Below, piece by piece: positions 1-9,000 of a stretch of 64,000 bases of DNA. Location of the stretch: positions 1,781,001 through 1,845,000 of the forward strand of contig NZ_CP139141.1 of assembly GCF_034059295.1 (NCBI RefSeq). The letters are read 5' to 3'. The first letter of the stretch is position 1. Each line of letters starts with the position of its first letter. The notes under the pieces were generated by a model, which made no database searches, was not told where the DNA came from, and saw only the letters and a program-made list of their open reading frames with translations. The position numbers and the translations under genes were made by a program. Origin of the DNA: Pseudomonas sp. HR96 (lineage in GTDB: Bacteria > Pseudomonadota > Gammaproteobacteria > Pseudomonadales > Pseudomonadaceae).

Positions 1-271
1 CCACCTTGCCGGCGCTCAGGCCCTTGGCCACACCGTCTTCACGGAACAGCACGTCTTCGACCTGAGGGGTATCGGGCACCATGACGATGATGAATTCCGC
101 TTCCTGGGCCACTTCGCGCGGGTTGGCCAGGCCAACCGCACCGCCGTCCACCAGCGCGGCCGGGGCCGGGTCGTGGTGGGTGGAGAGGAACAGGCTGTGG
201 CCTGCGTTCTGCAGGTTCAAAGCCATGGGCAGGCCCATGATGCCGGTGCCGATAAAACCGATTTTAGCCAT
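1..271 (-). CDS. glxR: Tartronate semialdehyde reductase (2-hydroxy-3-oxopropionate reductase), N-terminal part
   Basis: Only the first 90 codons are inside the window; the gene runs off the left edge. The N-terminus MAKIGFIGTGIMGLPMALNL carries the GxGxMG nucleotide-binding fingerprint of the beta-hydroxyacid dehydrogenase family, and a second strand, EFIIMVPDTPQVEDVL, is typical of GlxR/GarR. The enzyme reduces tartronate semialdehyde to D-glycerate with NAD(P)H in the cytoplasm. It starts 11 bases after the stop of hyi, on the same strand and in the same order as glyoxylate-to-glycerate operons elsewhere, so it is co-transcribed with gcl and hyi. A glycerate kinase gene would be expected beyond the edge (inference). 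Confidence 0.9.
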   Translation of the reverse strand, partial: MAKIGFIGTGIMGLPMALNLQNAGHSLFLSTHHDPAPAALVDGGAVGLANPREVAQEAEFIIVMVPDTPQVEDVLFREDGVAKGLSAGKV

Positions 272-282
272 TGTTGTTGTCC

Positions 283-1065
283 TCAAATCGCGTTGTGAGT
301 CTTGAGCCAGCCGAGGCCGGCTTCGGTGGTGGTCAGCGGCTTGTATTCGCAGCCCACCCAGCCCTGGTAGCCAATGCGGTCCAGGTGCTCGAACAGGAAG
401 CGGTAGTTGATCTCGCCGGTGCCGGGTTCGTGGCGGCCGGGGTTGTCGGCCAGTTGCACGTGATTGATCTTCGGCAGATGGGCCGACAGGGTCGGCGCCA
501 GGTCACCTTCCATGATCTGCATGTGGTAGATGTCGTACTGCAGGAACAGGTTGGCGCTGGCGACCTTCTCCTGGATGGCCAGGGCCTGCGCGGTGTTGTT
601 CAGGTAGAAGCCGGGGATGTCGCGGGTGTTGATCATTTCCATGACCAGCTTGATGCCCACGGCCTGCAACTTGTCGGCGGCGTACTTGAGGTTGTCGACG
701 AAGGTTTTCTCGACGTCGGCGCACTGCAGGCCTTGCGGGCGAATACCCGCCAGGCAGTTGATCTGGGTGTTGCCCAGCACTTGTGCGTAGGCAATGGCGA
801 GGTCGACGCCACCGCGGAACTCCTGCACCCGGTCGGGGTGGCAAGCGATGCCGCGTTCGCCGCCGGCCCAGTCACCGGCCGGCAGGTTGAACAGCACCTG
901 GGTCAGCCCGTGACGGTCCAGCTGGGCCTTGATCTCGGCCGAGTTGTAGTCGTACGGGAACAGGTACTCGACGCCGCCGAAGCCGGCGTCGGCCGCGGCC
1001 TTGAAGCGCGCGAGGAAGTCCTGCTCGGTGAACAGCATGGACAGGTTGGCAGCAAAACGTGGCAT
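283..1065 (-). CDS. hyi: Hydroxypyruvate isomerase
   Basis: A 260-residue protein, close to the usual length of Hyi (about 258). It begins MPRFAANLSMLFTEQDFLAR and keeps the AP-endonuclease-2-like TIM barrel pattern, with FGGVEYLFPYDY near residue 30, EMINTRDIPGFYLNN near 150 and QYDIYHMQIMEGD near 180, which contain acidic and His metal ligands typical of the fold. It interconverts hydroxypyruvate and tartronate semialdehyde. It is the middle gene of gcl-hyi-glxR, 10 bases after gcl and 11 before glxR. The start fits the family alignment and sits directly after the gcl stop. There is no sign of truncation. Confidence 0.93.
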   Translation of the reverse strand: MPRFAANLSMLFTEQDFLARFKAAADAGFGGVEYLFPYDYNSAEIKAQLDRHGLTQVLFNLPAGDWAGGERGIACHPDRVQEFRGGVDLAIAYAQVLGNTQINCLAGIRPQGLQCADVEKTFVDNLKYAADKLQAVGIKLVMEMINTRDIPGFYLNNTAQALAIQEKVASANLFLQYDIYHMQIMEGDLAPTLSAHLPKINHVQLADNPGRHEPGTGEINYRFLFEHLDRIGYQGWVGCEYKPLTTTEAGLGWLKTHNAI

Positions 1066-1075
1066 CGAGGCGTCC

Positions 1076-2851
1076 TCAGTCGAGCAGGGAAATGGCAGTC
1101 GGGGCGTCAGCGCCGACCAGCGCGAGGTCTTCGAATTCGTTGACCGCGTTGATCTCGGTACCCATGGAGATGTTGGTCACGCGCTCCAGGATGATTTCCA
1201 CCACCACCGGTACGCGGAACTCTTCCATCAGTGCCTGGGCTTTCCTCAGCGCCGGCTCGATCTGCGCCGGTTCGAACACGCGCAGGGCCTTGCAACCCAG
1301 GCCTTCGACCACGGCGACGTGGTCCACGCCGTAGCCGTTGAGCTCCGGTGCGTTGAGGTTCTCGAAGGCCAGCTGCACGCAGTAGTCCATCTCGAAGCCG
1401 CGCTGGGCCTGGCGAATCAGGCCCAGGTAGGAGTTGTTCACCACCACATGGATGTACGGCAGGTTGAACTGCGCGCCCACCGCCAGCTCTTCGATCATGA
1501 ACTGGAAGTCATAGTCGCCTGACAGGGCCACGACCTTGCGGCTCGGGTCGGCCTTGACCACGCCCAGCGCGGCCGGAATGGTCCAGCCCAGCGGGCCGGC
1601 CTGGCCGCAGTTGATCCAGTGACGCGGCTTGTACACGTGCAGGAACTGCGCGCCGGCGATCTGCGACAGGCCGATGGTGCTGACGTAGCAGGTGTCGCGG
1701 CCGAATACCTTGTTCATCTCTTCGTAGACGCGCTGCGGCTTGACCGGCACGTTGTCGAAATGGGTCTTGCGGTGCAGGCTGCGCTTGCGCTCCTGGCAGT
1801 CGGCCAGCCAGGCGCTGCGGTCCTTGAGCTTGCCGGCGGCTTTCCACTCGCGGGCCACGGTGAGGAACATGTCCAGCGCAGCGCGGGCGTCGGAGACGAT
1901 GCCCAGGTCAGGGGTGAACACGCGACCGATCTGGGTCGGTTCGATGTCGACGTGGATGAAGCGACGGCCCTGGGTGTAGACGTCGACCGAACCGGTGTGG
2001 CGGTTGGCCCAGCGGTTGCCCACGCCCAGCACCAGGTCGGATTTGAGCAGGGTGGCGTTGCCGTAGCGGTGCGAAGTCTGCAGGCCGACCATGCCCACCA
2101 TCTGCGGGTGGTCGTCGGCGATGGTGCCCCAGCCCATCAGGGTCGGGATGACCGGGATGCCGATCAGCTCGGCGAATTCCACCAGCTGCTCGCTGGCATC
2201 GGCGTTGATCACGCCACCGCCGCTGACCAGCAAGGGGCGCTCGGCTTCATTGAGCATGGCCAGGGCTTTTTCCACCTGCACGCGGGTGGCGGCCGGCTTG
2301 GCGATGCTCAGCGGCTCGTAGGCGTCGATGTCGAATTCGATCTCGGCCATCTGCACGTCGAACGGCAGGTCGATCAGCACCGGGCCTGGGCGGCCGGTGC
2401 GCATTTCATAGAAGGCCTTCTGGAAGGCGTAAGGCACTTGGCCCGGCTCCAGCACGGTGGTGGCCCACTTGGTCACCGGCTTGACGATGCTGGTGATGTC
2501 GACCGCCTGGAAGTCTTCCTTGTGCATGCGGGCACGCGGCGCCTGGCCGGTGATGCAGAGGATCGGGATGGAATCGGCCGAGGCGCTGTAGAGGCCGGTG
2601 ACCATGTCGGTGCCGGCGGGGCCCGAGGTGCCGATGCACACGCCGATGTTGCCGGCGTTGGTACGGGTGTAGCCCTCGGCCATGTGCGAGGCGCCTTCGA
2701 CGTGACGGGCCAGCACGTGGGAGATGCCGCCGACTTTCTTGAGGGCCGAATACAGCGGGTTGATCGCGGCGCCCGGAATACCGAACGCGGTATCAACACC
2801 TTCACGGCGCATCACCAGAACGGCGGCGTCGATTGCTCTCATCTTGCTCAT
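1076..2851 (-). CDS. gcl: Glyoxylate carboligase (tartronate-semialdehyde synthase)
   Basis: Thiamine-diphosphate enzyme that joins two glyoxylates to tartronate semialdehyde with loss of CO2. The reading frame can be extended 20 codons upstream, but the ATG at 2851 ([20 protein letters not shown]) gives 591 residues, matching the family, and has an AGAGG upstream. The conserved catalytic Glu of most ThDP enzymes is replaced by Val at residue 51 (RHVEGASH), which is the known hallmark of Gcl. The ThDP motif region [16 protein letters not shown] is near residue 450. It leads the operon gcl-hyi-glxR and consumes glyoxylate released by AllA. A TTGTATACAA palindrome 26 bases before the start probably controls it. 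Confidence 0.97.
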   Translation of the reverse strand: MSKMRAIDAAVLVMRREGVDTAFGIPGAAINPLYSALKKVGGISHVLARHVEGASHMAEGYTRTNAGNIGVCIGTSGPAGTDMVTGLYSASADSIPILCITGQAPRARMHKEDFQAVDITSIVKPVTKWATTVLEPGQVPYAFQKAFYEMRTGRPGPVLIDLPFDVQMAEIEFDIDAYEPLSIAKPAATRVQVEKALAMLNEAERPLLVSGGGVINADASEQLVEFAELIGIPVIPTLMGWGTIADDHPQMVGMVGLQTSHRYGNATLLKSDLVLGVGNRWANRHTGSVDVYTQGRRFIHVDIEPTQIGRVFTPDLGIVSDARAALDMFLTVAREWKAAGKLKDRSAWLADCQERKRSLHRKTHFDNVPVKPQRVYEEMNKVFGRDTCYVSTIGLSQIAGAQFLHVYKPRHWINCGQAGPLGWTIPAALGVVKADPSRKVVALSGDYDFQFMIEELAVGAQFNLPYIHVVVNNSYLGLIRQAQRGFEMDYCVQLAFENLNAPELNGYGVDHVAVVEGLGCKALRVFEPAQIEPALRKAQALMEEFRVPVVVEIILERVTNISMGTEINAVNEFEDLALVGADAPTAISLLD

Positions 2852-2876
2852 TTTTTGTGCCTCTTTGGCTTTGTAA

Positions 2877-2886
2877 TTGTATACAA
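2877..2886. promoter_or_regulatory. GntR/FCD-type operator before gcl
   Basis: Perfect ten-base palindrome TTGTATACAA, 26 bases upstream of the gcl start codon. It fits the TnGT..ACnA core known for FadR/FCD-class GntR repressors. The same sequence recurs in other purine-gene promoters of this window, so the GntR protein at 25.8 kb is the likely ligand (inference). Confidence 0.7.
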
Positions 2887-3004
2887 GTAGCTGTGGGAGG
2901 AGTGTATTCACGACTGCGGGGGCAGGTCAATGGCTTTTCGCCAGAAGGCTTGCGTGCAGCACGGGCGGTCACCTGCGACAATTTGCGCTTTATTGATGAG
3001 ATAA

Positions 3005-3014
3005 TTGTATACAA
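3005..3014. promoter_or_regulatory. GntR/FCD-type operator before the glcG-like gene
   Basis: Second perfect TTGTATACAA in the divergent gcl/glcG-like spacer, 128 bases from the first and 73 bases before the ATG at 3088. Two identical palindromes in one divergent control region suggest that both transcription units respond to the same repressor. Confidence 0.7.
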
Positions 3015-3087
3015 ATAGATTTTGATTTGTGCTCTATTGATAGCTAGCTTTTTCCGCCATTACTTCCAATAACAACAGGACTCAACC

Positions 3088-3513
3088 ATGAGCACACTGG
3101 ATCTGCACACCGCCAACCGCGTGGTCGAACGCGCCCTGGCCTATGGCCGCGAGATCAAGGCCGCACCCTTGACCGTGGCCGTGATCGATAGTGGCGGCCA
3201 CCTGGTCAGCCTGCAACGCGAGGACGGCGCCAGCCTGCTGCGCCCGCAAGTGGCCACCGGCAAGGCCTGGGGCGCGATCGCCCTGGGCAAGGCGTCGCGC
3301 CTGCTGGCCCAGGACTCGCAGCAACGCCCGGCGTTCTACGCCGCGCTCAATGGCCTGGGTCAGGGGTCGGTGGTGCCGGCACCGGGTGGCGTATTGATTC
3401 GCGATGCGGCCGGCAAGGTGCTTGGTGCGGTGGGCATCAGCGGGGATACCTCGGACATCGACGAGCAATGCGCGATCAATGCGTTGCAGGGGCTGGGCTT
3501 CGTGGTGGAGTGA
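3088..3513 (+). CDS. GlcG/HbpS (DUF336) family protein
   Basis: A 141-residue protein with the DUF336 pattern: VAVIDSGGHLVSLQREDGA near residue 30, the TGKAWGAIALGKASR stretch near 58, and GGVLIRDAAGKVLGAVGISG near 100. The family adopts a profilin-like fold and is often found beside glycolate, glyoxylate or diol genes. HbpS members bind haem, and the role of GlcG-type members is not settled. It is divergent from gcl and shares two operators with it, so a part in glyoxylate or purine-ring metabolism is likely but unproven. An AGGA motif sits before the ATG. Confidence 0.8.
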   Translation: MSTLDLHTANRVVERALAYGREIKAAPLTVAVIDSGGHLVSLQREDGASLLRPQVATGKAWGAIALGKASRLLAQDSQQRPAFYAALNGLGQGSVVPAPGGVLIRDAAGKVLGAVGISGDTSDIDEQCAINALQGLGFVVE

Positions 3514-3523
3514 GGCGAATGCG

Positions 3524-4066
3524 CTGGTGGGAGGGGGCAGAGCCCCCTAGAGGCCGAAGGCCGGCTTGATCTCAGGGCTCGAGAAGATCAGAAGATCGGG
3601 GGCTTCGCCCCCTCCCACGATCCCTGCAGTCAGCTATTCCCGAGGCAGGCGCTGGTGGGAGAGGGCAGGCTGGTGGGAGGGGGCAGAGCCCCCGAGAGGC
3701 CGAAGGCCGGCTTGATCTCAGGGCTCGAGAAGATCAAAAGATCGGGGGCTTCGCCCCCTCCCACGATCCCTGCAGTCAGCTATTCCCGAGGCAGGCGCTG
3801 GTGGGAGGGGGCAGGCTTGTGGGAGGGGGCAGAGCCCCCGAGAGGCCGGAGGCCGGCTTGATCTCAGGGCTCGAGAAGATCAGAAGATCGGGGGCTTTGC
3901 CTCCTCCCACGATCCCTGCAGTCAGCTATTCCCGAGGCAGGCGCTGGTGGGAGGGAGCAGGCTGGTGGGAGGGGGCAGAGCCCCCGAGAGGCCGAAGGCC
4001 GGCTTGATCTCAGGGCTCGAGAAGATCAAAAGATCGGGGGCTTCGCCCCCTCCCACGATCCCTGCA
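3524..4066. repeat. Four-copy 146-bp tandem repeat with internal hairpins
   Basis: Starting at 3524, 3670, 3816 and 3962 a unit of 146 bp is repeated, the last copy cut short at about 4066. Each unit holds a GGGAGGGGGCAGAGCCCCC hairpin, a GGCCGAAGGCCGG hairpin, TTGATCTCAGGGCTCGAGAA, and a GGGGGCTTCGCCCCC hairpin followed by TCCCACGATCCCTGCAG. Copies differ at only a few bases. No gene is supported here; the short frames spaced 146 bp apart are by-products of the repeat. It fills the spacer between two convergent genes, so it may act in termination or be an amplified REP/BIME-like element. Confidence 0.9.
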
Positions 4067-4083
4067 GCCTCTGAGCTCACCCC

Positions 4084-4689
4084 TCAATCCGGGGCACAAC
4101 CCTTGAGCACCATGCGGATGATGGTCTGCGCCGCCGCCTCGTAGTCGGCGTCTTCCAGCCTGGCCTTGCCGGTGACCACCGAGATCTGCCAGTCGAAGTC
4201 GGCGTAGGTCTGGGTCGCCGCCCAGATGCTGAACAGCAGATGATGCGGGTCGATAGGTGCAATCTGTCCGCGCTCGACCCAGGTCTGGATGCACTCGATG
4301 TTATGCCGCGCCTGGGCGTTGAGCTGCTCGACCTGGTCGGCGCTCAGGTGCGGCGCGCCATGCATGATTTCGCTGGCGAACACCTTGGAGGCGAACGGCA
4401 GGTCGCGGGAGATGCGGATTTTCGAGCGGATGTAGCTGCTCAGCACTTCGTTGGGCTCGCCGTCAGGGTTGAACGGCGTAGACGCCCTGAGGATCGGCTC
4501 GATGATGCTTTCGAGCACCTCGCGGTAGAGGTTGTCCTTGGACTTGAAGTAGTAATAGACATTCGGCTTGGGCAGCCCGGCCTTGATGGCAATGTCACTG
4601 GTCTTGGTGGCGGCGAAGCCCTTGTCGGCAAACTCCTCGCTGGCTGCGCGCAAGATCAGTTCTTTGTTGCGCTCGCGAATGCTGCTCAT
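4084..4689 (-). CDS. TetR-family regulator, RutR (YcdC) type
   Basis: A 201-residue regulator beginning MSSIRERNKELILRAASEEF; the upstream extension of the frame is unlike the family. Residues 10-55 form the TetR helix-turn-helix (ATKTSDIAIKAGLPKPNVYY). The C-terminal half has HLLFSIWAATQTYADF near residue 160, which matches the RutR at 29.9 kb in the same window, so the two are paralogues. Family members bind uracil or other nucleobases. It lies alone between the tandem repeat and a REP pair, convergent with the glcG-like gene. The target and ligand cannot be read from sequence; a purine or glyoxylate-linked role is a guess from location. Confidence 0.85.
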   Translation of the reverse strand: MSSIRERNKELILRAASEEFADKGFAATKTSDIAIKAGLPKPNVYYYFKSKDNLYREVLESIIEPILRASTPFNPDGEPNEVLSSYIRSKIRISRDLPFASKVFASEIMHGAPHLSADQVEQLNAQARHNIECIQTWVERGQIAPIDPHHLLFSIWAATQTYADFDWQISVVTGKARLEDADYEAAAQTIIRMVLKGCAPD

Positions 4690-4820
4690 CGGGTAGGGTA
4701 TTCCTTGTCTGCGCACAGCTCTGGGCGGACCGGCATGGTAGCACCGCGCTTGCACGGGGCTCAATATTGGCATGGAGGTGCCCGGCATCAGGTTCAATAT
4801 GGCCGCCACCGGCCGCCCGC

Positions 4821-4954
4821 GCGGCCTATCGCGGGCTTCGCGCGCTCCTACGTTTGTTTCGATTCATAGGCGTCCAGATGCATCACCTATGAGCGCCGGA
4901 TGCACGCGTCGCAAACCGGCAGCGTAGGAGCGTGCGAAGCCCGCGATAGGCCGC
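4821..4954. repeat. Inverted pair of Pseudomonas REP elements
   Basis: A 32-base element at 4821-4852 (GCGGCCTATCGCGGGCTTCG...) and its reverse complement at 4923-4954 differ by one base. Each has the GCGGGCTTCGCGC stem and the CTCCTACG end typical of P. putida-type REPs. The pair abuts the stop codon of the response-regulator gene. Confidence 0.85.
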
Positions 4955-4955
4955 T

Positions 4956-6353
4956 TCAATGCGCAATCTTCTCCACCTGAATCCCGAGTTTCTTCAAGCG
5001 GTACCAGAAGCTGCGCTCGGAAATCCCCAGGCGCTGCGCCGCCGCTGCCTGCACCCCATGGCTCTGCTGCAGAGCGGCGAGGATGAAGGCCTTTTCCAGC
5101 TCGGCGAGGCTGGCGTCGAGGTCGTCCGGCACGGCCATCTCGGCGCTTGCCAGCAGCCCCGCCGACTGGCGCACCGGGGCCGAACCAAACAGATAACCCG
5201 GCAGGTCGGCTTGCTCGATCTGCGCACCGCTGGCGACGATGGTCGCGCGCTCCACGCAGTTCTGCAGCTCGCGGATGTTGCCCGGCCACGGGTAGGCGAG
5301 CATGGCTTGCAGCGCCTCGTCGCTGAAGCCGGCAATGCGCTTGCCGGCGTCAGCGCCTGCGGTGCGGGCAAAATGCGCGGCGAGGGTGGCGATGTCCTCG
5401 ACGCGGTCGCGCAGGGCCGGTAGCGGAATTGGAAAGACGTTGAGGCGGTAATACAGGTCCTCGCGGAACGTCTTGTCGGCGACGGCCTTGAGCAGGTCCT
5501 TGTTGGTCGCGGCGATCACTCGCACATCGACCCGCCGCTCGTGGCTTTCGCCCACCGGTTCGATTACCCGCTCCTGCAGCGCGCGGAGAATCTTGGCCTG
5601 CAGCGGCAAGGGCATGTCGCCGACCTCGTCGAGAAACAGCGTGCCTTTGTCGGCCTGTACGAAACGCCCGACGCGGTCGCTGATGGCGCCGGTGAAGGCG
5701 CCCTTGCGGTGGCCGAACATCTCGCTTTCCAGCAGGCCTTCGGGAATCGCCGCGCAGTTGACCGCCACGAAGGGCTGGTCGGCGCGGCTGCCATGGCGGT
5801 GGATGGCGCGGGCGACCATCTCCTTGCCGGTGCCGCTTTCGCCGGTGAGCAGGATGGTCGCACTGCTTTCGCGTACCGAGTCGATGGCCGTCAGCACGCG
5901 CTGGAAGGCCGGGCTCTCGCCGACCAGACTGGCGATCGGCTGGCGCGCCTGCAACTCGTCACGCAGGCGCTGGTTGTCGCGCAGTACGTCGGCGTATTGC
6001 AGAGCCTTGTGCACGGTGACGTCGAGTTCGTCGATGTCGAACGGCTTGGCGATGTAGTCGTAGGCCCCGTTGCGCATCGACGCCACGGCGTTCTTCACGG
6101 TGCTGTAGGCGGTCATGACAATGACCGGCAGGCGTGGGTAGCGCGACTTGATCTCCGCCAGCAGCTGCGGGCCGTCCATGCCGGGCATGCGCCAGTCGCT
6201 GATGACCAGGTCGATGGCCTGCCGCTCGAGCACCGCCAGCGCCTGCAAGCCGTTGCCGGCGGTGCTGACCAGCAAGGTATCGGTGCTCAGGGCCGACACC
6301 AGCAGGTCGCAGAGCTTGGCCTCGTCGTCCACCACCAGCACATGATGGCTCAT
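4956..6353 (-). CDS. Sigma-54-dependent response regulator (NtrC/DctD type)
   Basis: A 465-residue activator with three domains. The receiver (1-120) has the acidic pair at DDE 9-11, phospho-acceptor D53 in ISDWRMPG and K103. The AAA+ domain (about 143-380) has Walker A GESGTGKE at 171-178, the sigma-54 contact loop GAFTGA at 218-223 and FLDEVGDMP. A Fis-type helix-turn-helix closes the protein. The ATG at 6353 overlaps the kinase stop (ATGA), so the pair is translationally coupled. It is the last gene of an operon with a sensor kinase, hydrolase, aminotransferase and HAD phosphatase. A -24/-12 promoter before the first gene (11162-11177) suggests it activates its own operon (inference). The signal is unknown. 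Confidence 0.93.
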   Translation of the reverse strand: MSHHVLVVDDEAKLCDLLVSALSTDTLLVSTAGNGLQALAVLERQAIDLVISDWRMPGMDGPQLLAEIKSRYPRLPVIVMTAYSTVKNAVASMRNGAYDYIAKPFDIDELDVTVHKALQYADVLRDNQRLRDELQARQPIASLVGESPAFQRVLTAIDSVRESSATILLTGESGTGKEMVARAIHRHGSRADQPFVAVNCAAIPEGLLESEMFGHRKGAFTGAISDRVGRFVQADKGTLFLDEVGDMPLPLQAKILRALQERVIEPVGESHERRVDVRVIAATNKDLLKAVADKTFREDLYYRLNVFPIPLPALRDRVEDIATLAAHFARTAGADAGKRIAGFSDEALQAMLAYPWPGNIRELQNCVERATIVASGAQIEQADLPGYLFGSAPVRQSAGLLASAEMAVPDDLDASLAELEKAFILAALQQSHGVQAAAAQRLGISERSFWYRLKKLGIQVEKIAH

Positions 6354-8077
6354 ACCGGCGACGCCTCGGCCGGCGCGGGGGCGTGGCTGGGCAGGTACAG
6401 GTTGAAGGTGGCGCCCAGCCCCGGACGGTTGACGCATTCGACCCGGCCGTCATGGTTTTCCATGATCGAGAAGACCTTGGCCAGGCCCAGGCCGGTGCCC
6501 GAGGCTTTGCTGGTGACGAAGGGGTTGAAGATGCGATCGATCATGTCGCTGGGCACACCCTGGCCGCTGTCGGAAACACTGATGATGGTGGTTTGCTGTT
6601 GTTTTGCAATGCTCAGCAGCAGGCGACCGCCGTGGGGCATGGCGTCGATGGCGTTGAGCACCAGGTTCAGGCAGGCCTGCTGCAGCTGTCGGGCGTCGGC
6701 ATAGAGCGTGGCGTCGGGGGCCTGGTCGTCGATGCTGGCCTGCACCTGGTGGTTGGACAGTTCCGGCGCGCAGAAGCCCAGCAGCTCTTCGAGCAGCGGG
6801 CGCGCCGGGATCAGTGTACGCATCGGCGCGCTGGGCTTGGCGAAGTCGAGAAACTCGGTGATCAGGTCGTTGATGCGGGTGACTTCGCTGATCACGTATT
6901 CCAGATGGCGCATGTCGGTTTCCGGCAGGGCGGCGCGGCGGTGCAACAGCTGCGTGGCGGTCTTGATGATGCCCAGCGGGTTGCGGATCTCGTGGGCCAG
7001 GCCCATGGCGACCTCGCCGAGGGCGTGCAGGCGGTCGCGGCGGCGCAGCTGGGCTTCCAGCGTGCGCAGTTCCTGCAGGCCAGCCGCCATGTGATTGAAG
7101 GTGGTGGAGAGGTCGGCCAGCTCGTCGTCGCCGCCCACCTCGACGCGCTGTGCGTAGTCGCCAGCGGTGATTGCCTGCACGCCCCTGGACAGAGCCCGCA
7201 GCGGTTGCGCCAGGCGCCGCGAGACCAGCCAGCCGACGCTCAGCGACAGCGCCGAGCCGAGCAGGAAGATCAGGATGAACAGGTTGCTCTGGTTGACCAG
7301 GCCCATCAGGCTGCTGTGGCGCAGCAGGCCGCTGAAGACAATGCCCTGCAGCTGCCCGCCGTTGTTGAACACCGGCCGGTACAGGCCGCTGTAGCGGCTG
7401 GTGAATTGCTCGCTGGGCTGGCGGGTGCTGCGCAGCAGGTCTTCGATGCGCTTGGGGATGACGTTCGGCGAGTCTTCGAAACGCTGGCTGGAGAACACCT
7501 GGGCGAAGCCCTCGGGGCTGGCCAGGTACAGGCGCAGGTCCAGCGAGTGGACGTCGGCGACGCTGGTCAGGAAGCTGTCATCCAGGTAGGTGCCGATCAG
7601 CAGCTGGTAGTCGTCGCCGTTTTGCGTGGTGGCGAAGGTGGAGATAACAGTGCCGGTGGCGGTGCCGGCGTTGTTGACGGTCTGCAGGACGGCGTCCGGG
7701 GCCAGGCTGATCTGCTGGACGATCTCATCCGGGGCGTTGCTGAACACCAGCTTGTGGTCGCGGCTGCGGATCAGCGCGATGACATCGACGCCGGTGGCAT
7801 CGGCGATGTCGGCGGTCCAGCGGTTGTCGCTGAAGGTGCCGTTGGCCACCGGTTGCGAATGATTGAGCAGCAGCTTGGCCACGCGCGCGTTGCCGCGAGT
7901 GATCTCGCTGATTTCATCCTCGACGATCTTGGTCGACTCCTGCAGCCAGACCCGCACGTTGCTGTCGAAGATCTGCGAAAGAGTAGTCGCGGCGAGTTCC
8001 GCCGCGATCATGGTCGGCACCACGCTGACCAGCCAGAAAGCCAGCACCAGCTTGCGTTGCAGGCTCCAGTGGATCAC
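6350..8077 (-). CDS. Membrane sensor histidine kinase
   Basis: A 575-residue kinase read from the GTG at 8077, which has AGGAG six bases upstream; a longer frame exists without such a site. A transmembrane segment (LVLAFWLVSVVPTMIAAELA, about 11-30) is followed by a periplasmic sensing region of about 220 residues, a second membrane segment (LFILIFLLGSALSLSVGWLV), HAMP, the HisKA box with H362 in AHEIRNPLG, and an ATPase domain with N, G1 (DSGQGVP) and G2 (GTGLGLAKV) boxes. It should phosphorylate the adjacent regulator. The sensing region resembles cache-type extracellular sensors in general plan; the ligand is unknown. It lies 44 bases after the hydrolase gene. Confidence 0.92.
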   Translation of the reverse strand: MIHWSLQRKLVLAFWLVSVVPTMIAAELAATTLSQIFDSNVRVWLQESTKIVEDEISEITRGNARVAKLLLNHSQPVANGTFSDNRWTADIADATGVDVIALIRSRDHKLVFSNAPDEIVQQISLAPDAVLQTVNNAGTATGTVISTFATTQNGDDYQLLIGTYLDDSFLTSVADVHSLDLRLYLASPEGFAQVFSSQRFEDSPNVIPKRIEDLLRSTRQPSEQFTSRYSGLYRPVFNNGGQLQGIVFSGLLRHSSLMGLVNQSNLFILIFLLGSALSLSVGWLVSRRLAQPLRALSRGVQAITAGDYAQRVEVGGDDELADLSTTFNHMAAGLQELRTLEAQLRRRDRLHALGEVAMGLAHEIRNPLGIIKTATQLLHRRAALPETDMRHLEYVISEVTRINDLITEFLDFAKPSAPMRTLIPARPLLEELLGFCAPELSNHQVQASIDDQAPDATLYADARQLQQACLNLVLNAIDAMPHGGRLLLSIAKQQQTTIISVSDSGQGVPSDMIDRIFNPFVTSKASGTGLGLAKVFSIMENHDGRVECVNRPGLGATFNLYLPSHAPAPAEASPV

Positions 8078-8121
8078 GAAAGCTCCTGTCGTCCGAGAAA
8101 GTTCTGGCCCTGCTTGCGCCC

Positions 8122-9000
8122 TCACGAGGCCAGCGCGCAGGCCTGCTGCAGGTCGCCCGGCGTTGCGCGGGCGCCGCTGCGCACCTGGTCATCCATGAAG
8201 TCGGCGCTCAGGTCGATCACTGTGCGGTACTGCAGGTCGACGGTGATCATATGGTAACAATTGTCCAATAGCACCTTGCGCACCGGCCCGCCCAGCTTGC
8301 GCTCGATGTAGTCGGCGTTCCAGCGGCTGGTGATGTCGTCTTCGGCCGAGTGCAGCACCAGCGCCGGGGTGGTCAGCGCCGGCATGCCGCGCTTGGTGGC
8401 GGCGATCAGGCGGTGCAGTTCGCGCACGCTGACCCCGGACATCATCAGCAATCCGGCGGCATCGCTCTGGCCTTCCTTCATCTGCTTTTCGACGATTGCC
8501 CGCAGCCGCGGGTTCTTGATGCCGTAAGGCGAGGACTCGACGAACTTGCACAGGTGCACGCCGAACGGAATGGCCATCAACAAGGGGGTGAATACCGCCC
8601 ACCTGGTCATGTTCCAGCCGTCGTAGCGCAAGGTGGTGGAATACAGCAACAGCCCAGCCACCTGGCCCGGGTACTGCGAGGCCAGGTACATGGACATCAC
8701 CGAACCCATCGACAGGCCGCCAACGAACACCTGCCGGTGCCGCTGGCGGATGCCTTCGAAGGCGCGCTGCACGCCGGCGTACCAATCGGTCCAGCGGGTG
8801 GCCTGGAGGTCGGCGTTGTCGCCGCAGTGACCGGGCAGGGTGGGTACGTAAACGCTGTAGCCACGCTTGGCCAGGCCCTGCGCCACCTTGCGCAGTTCGG
8901 TCGGGGTGCCGGTCAGGCCGTGGATCAGCAGCACGGCCGCTGCGCCGTCGCCGACCTTGAAGCCGGCATCGCCTTCGCCCAGATCGATCTGCGCCACCAT
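8122..9000 (-). CDS. Alpha/beta-hydrolase, Est30/monoacylglycerol-lipase-like carboxylesterase
   Basis: A 292-residue cytoplasmic-looking enzyme without a signal peptide. It has the oxyanion-hole HGLTGTPTE near residue 27, the nucleophile elbow GLSMGS near 95, an acid in HSAEDDITS and the catalytic His in NCYHMITVD, which together make a complete Ser-Asp-His triad. Relatives hydrolyse short-chain esters or monoglycerides. Its ATG shares one base with the stop of the aminotransferase gene (TGATG), so it is translated by coupling. The context suggests it acts on a metabolite made by the neighbouring aminotransferase and phosphatase, but the substrate cannot be deduced. Confidence 0.88.
   Translation of the reverse strand: MVAQIDLGEGDAGFKVGDGAAAVLLIHGLTGTPTELRKVAQGLAKRGYSVYVPTLPGHCGDNADLQATRWTDWYAGVQRAFEGIRQRHRQVFVGGLSMGSVMSMYLASQYPGQVAGLLLYSTTLRYDGWNMTRWAVFTPLLMAIPFGVHLCKFVESSPYGIKNPRLRAIVEKQMKEGQSDAAGLLMMSGVSVRELHRLIAATKRGMPALTTPALVLHSAEDDITSRWNADYIERKLGGPVRKVLLDNCYHMITVDLQYRTVIDLSADFMDDQVRSGARATPGDLQQACALAS

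Noticed and set aside
3655..4144. Three similar short frames spaced 146 bp apart on the plus strand
   Set aside because: They are products of the tandem repeat, with no independent ribosome site or protein-like composition.
4720..4745. GGACCGGCATGGTAG as a RutR-like box before the TetR gene
   Set aside because: The spacing between ACC and GGT is five bases, not the two-base RutR centre, so it does not fit the consensus.
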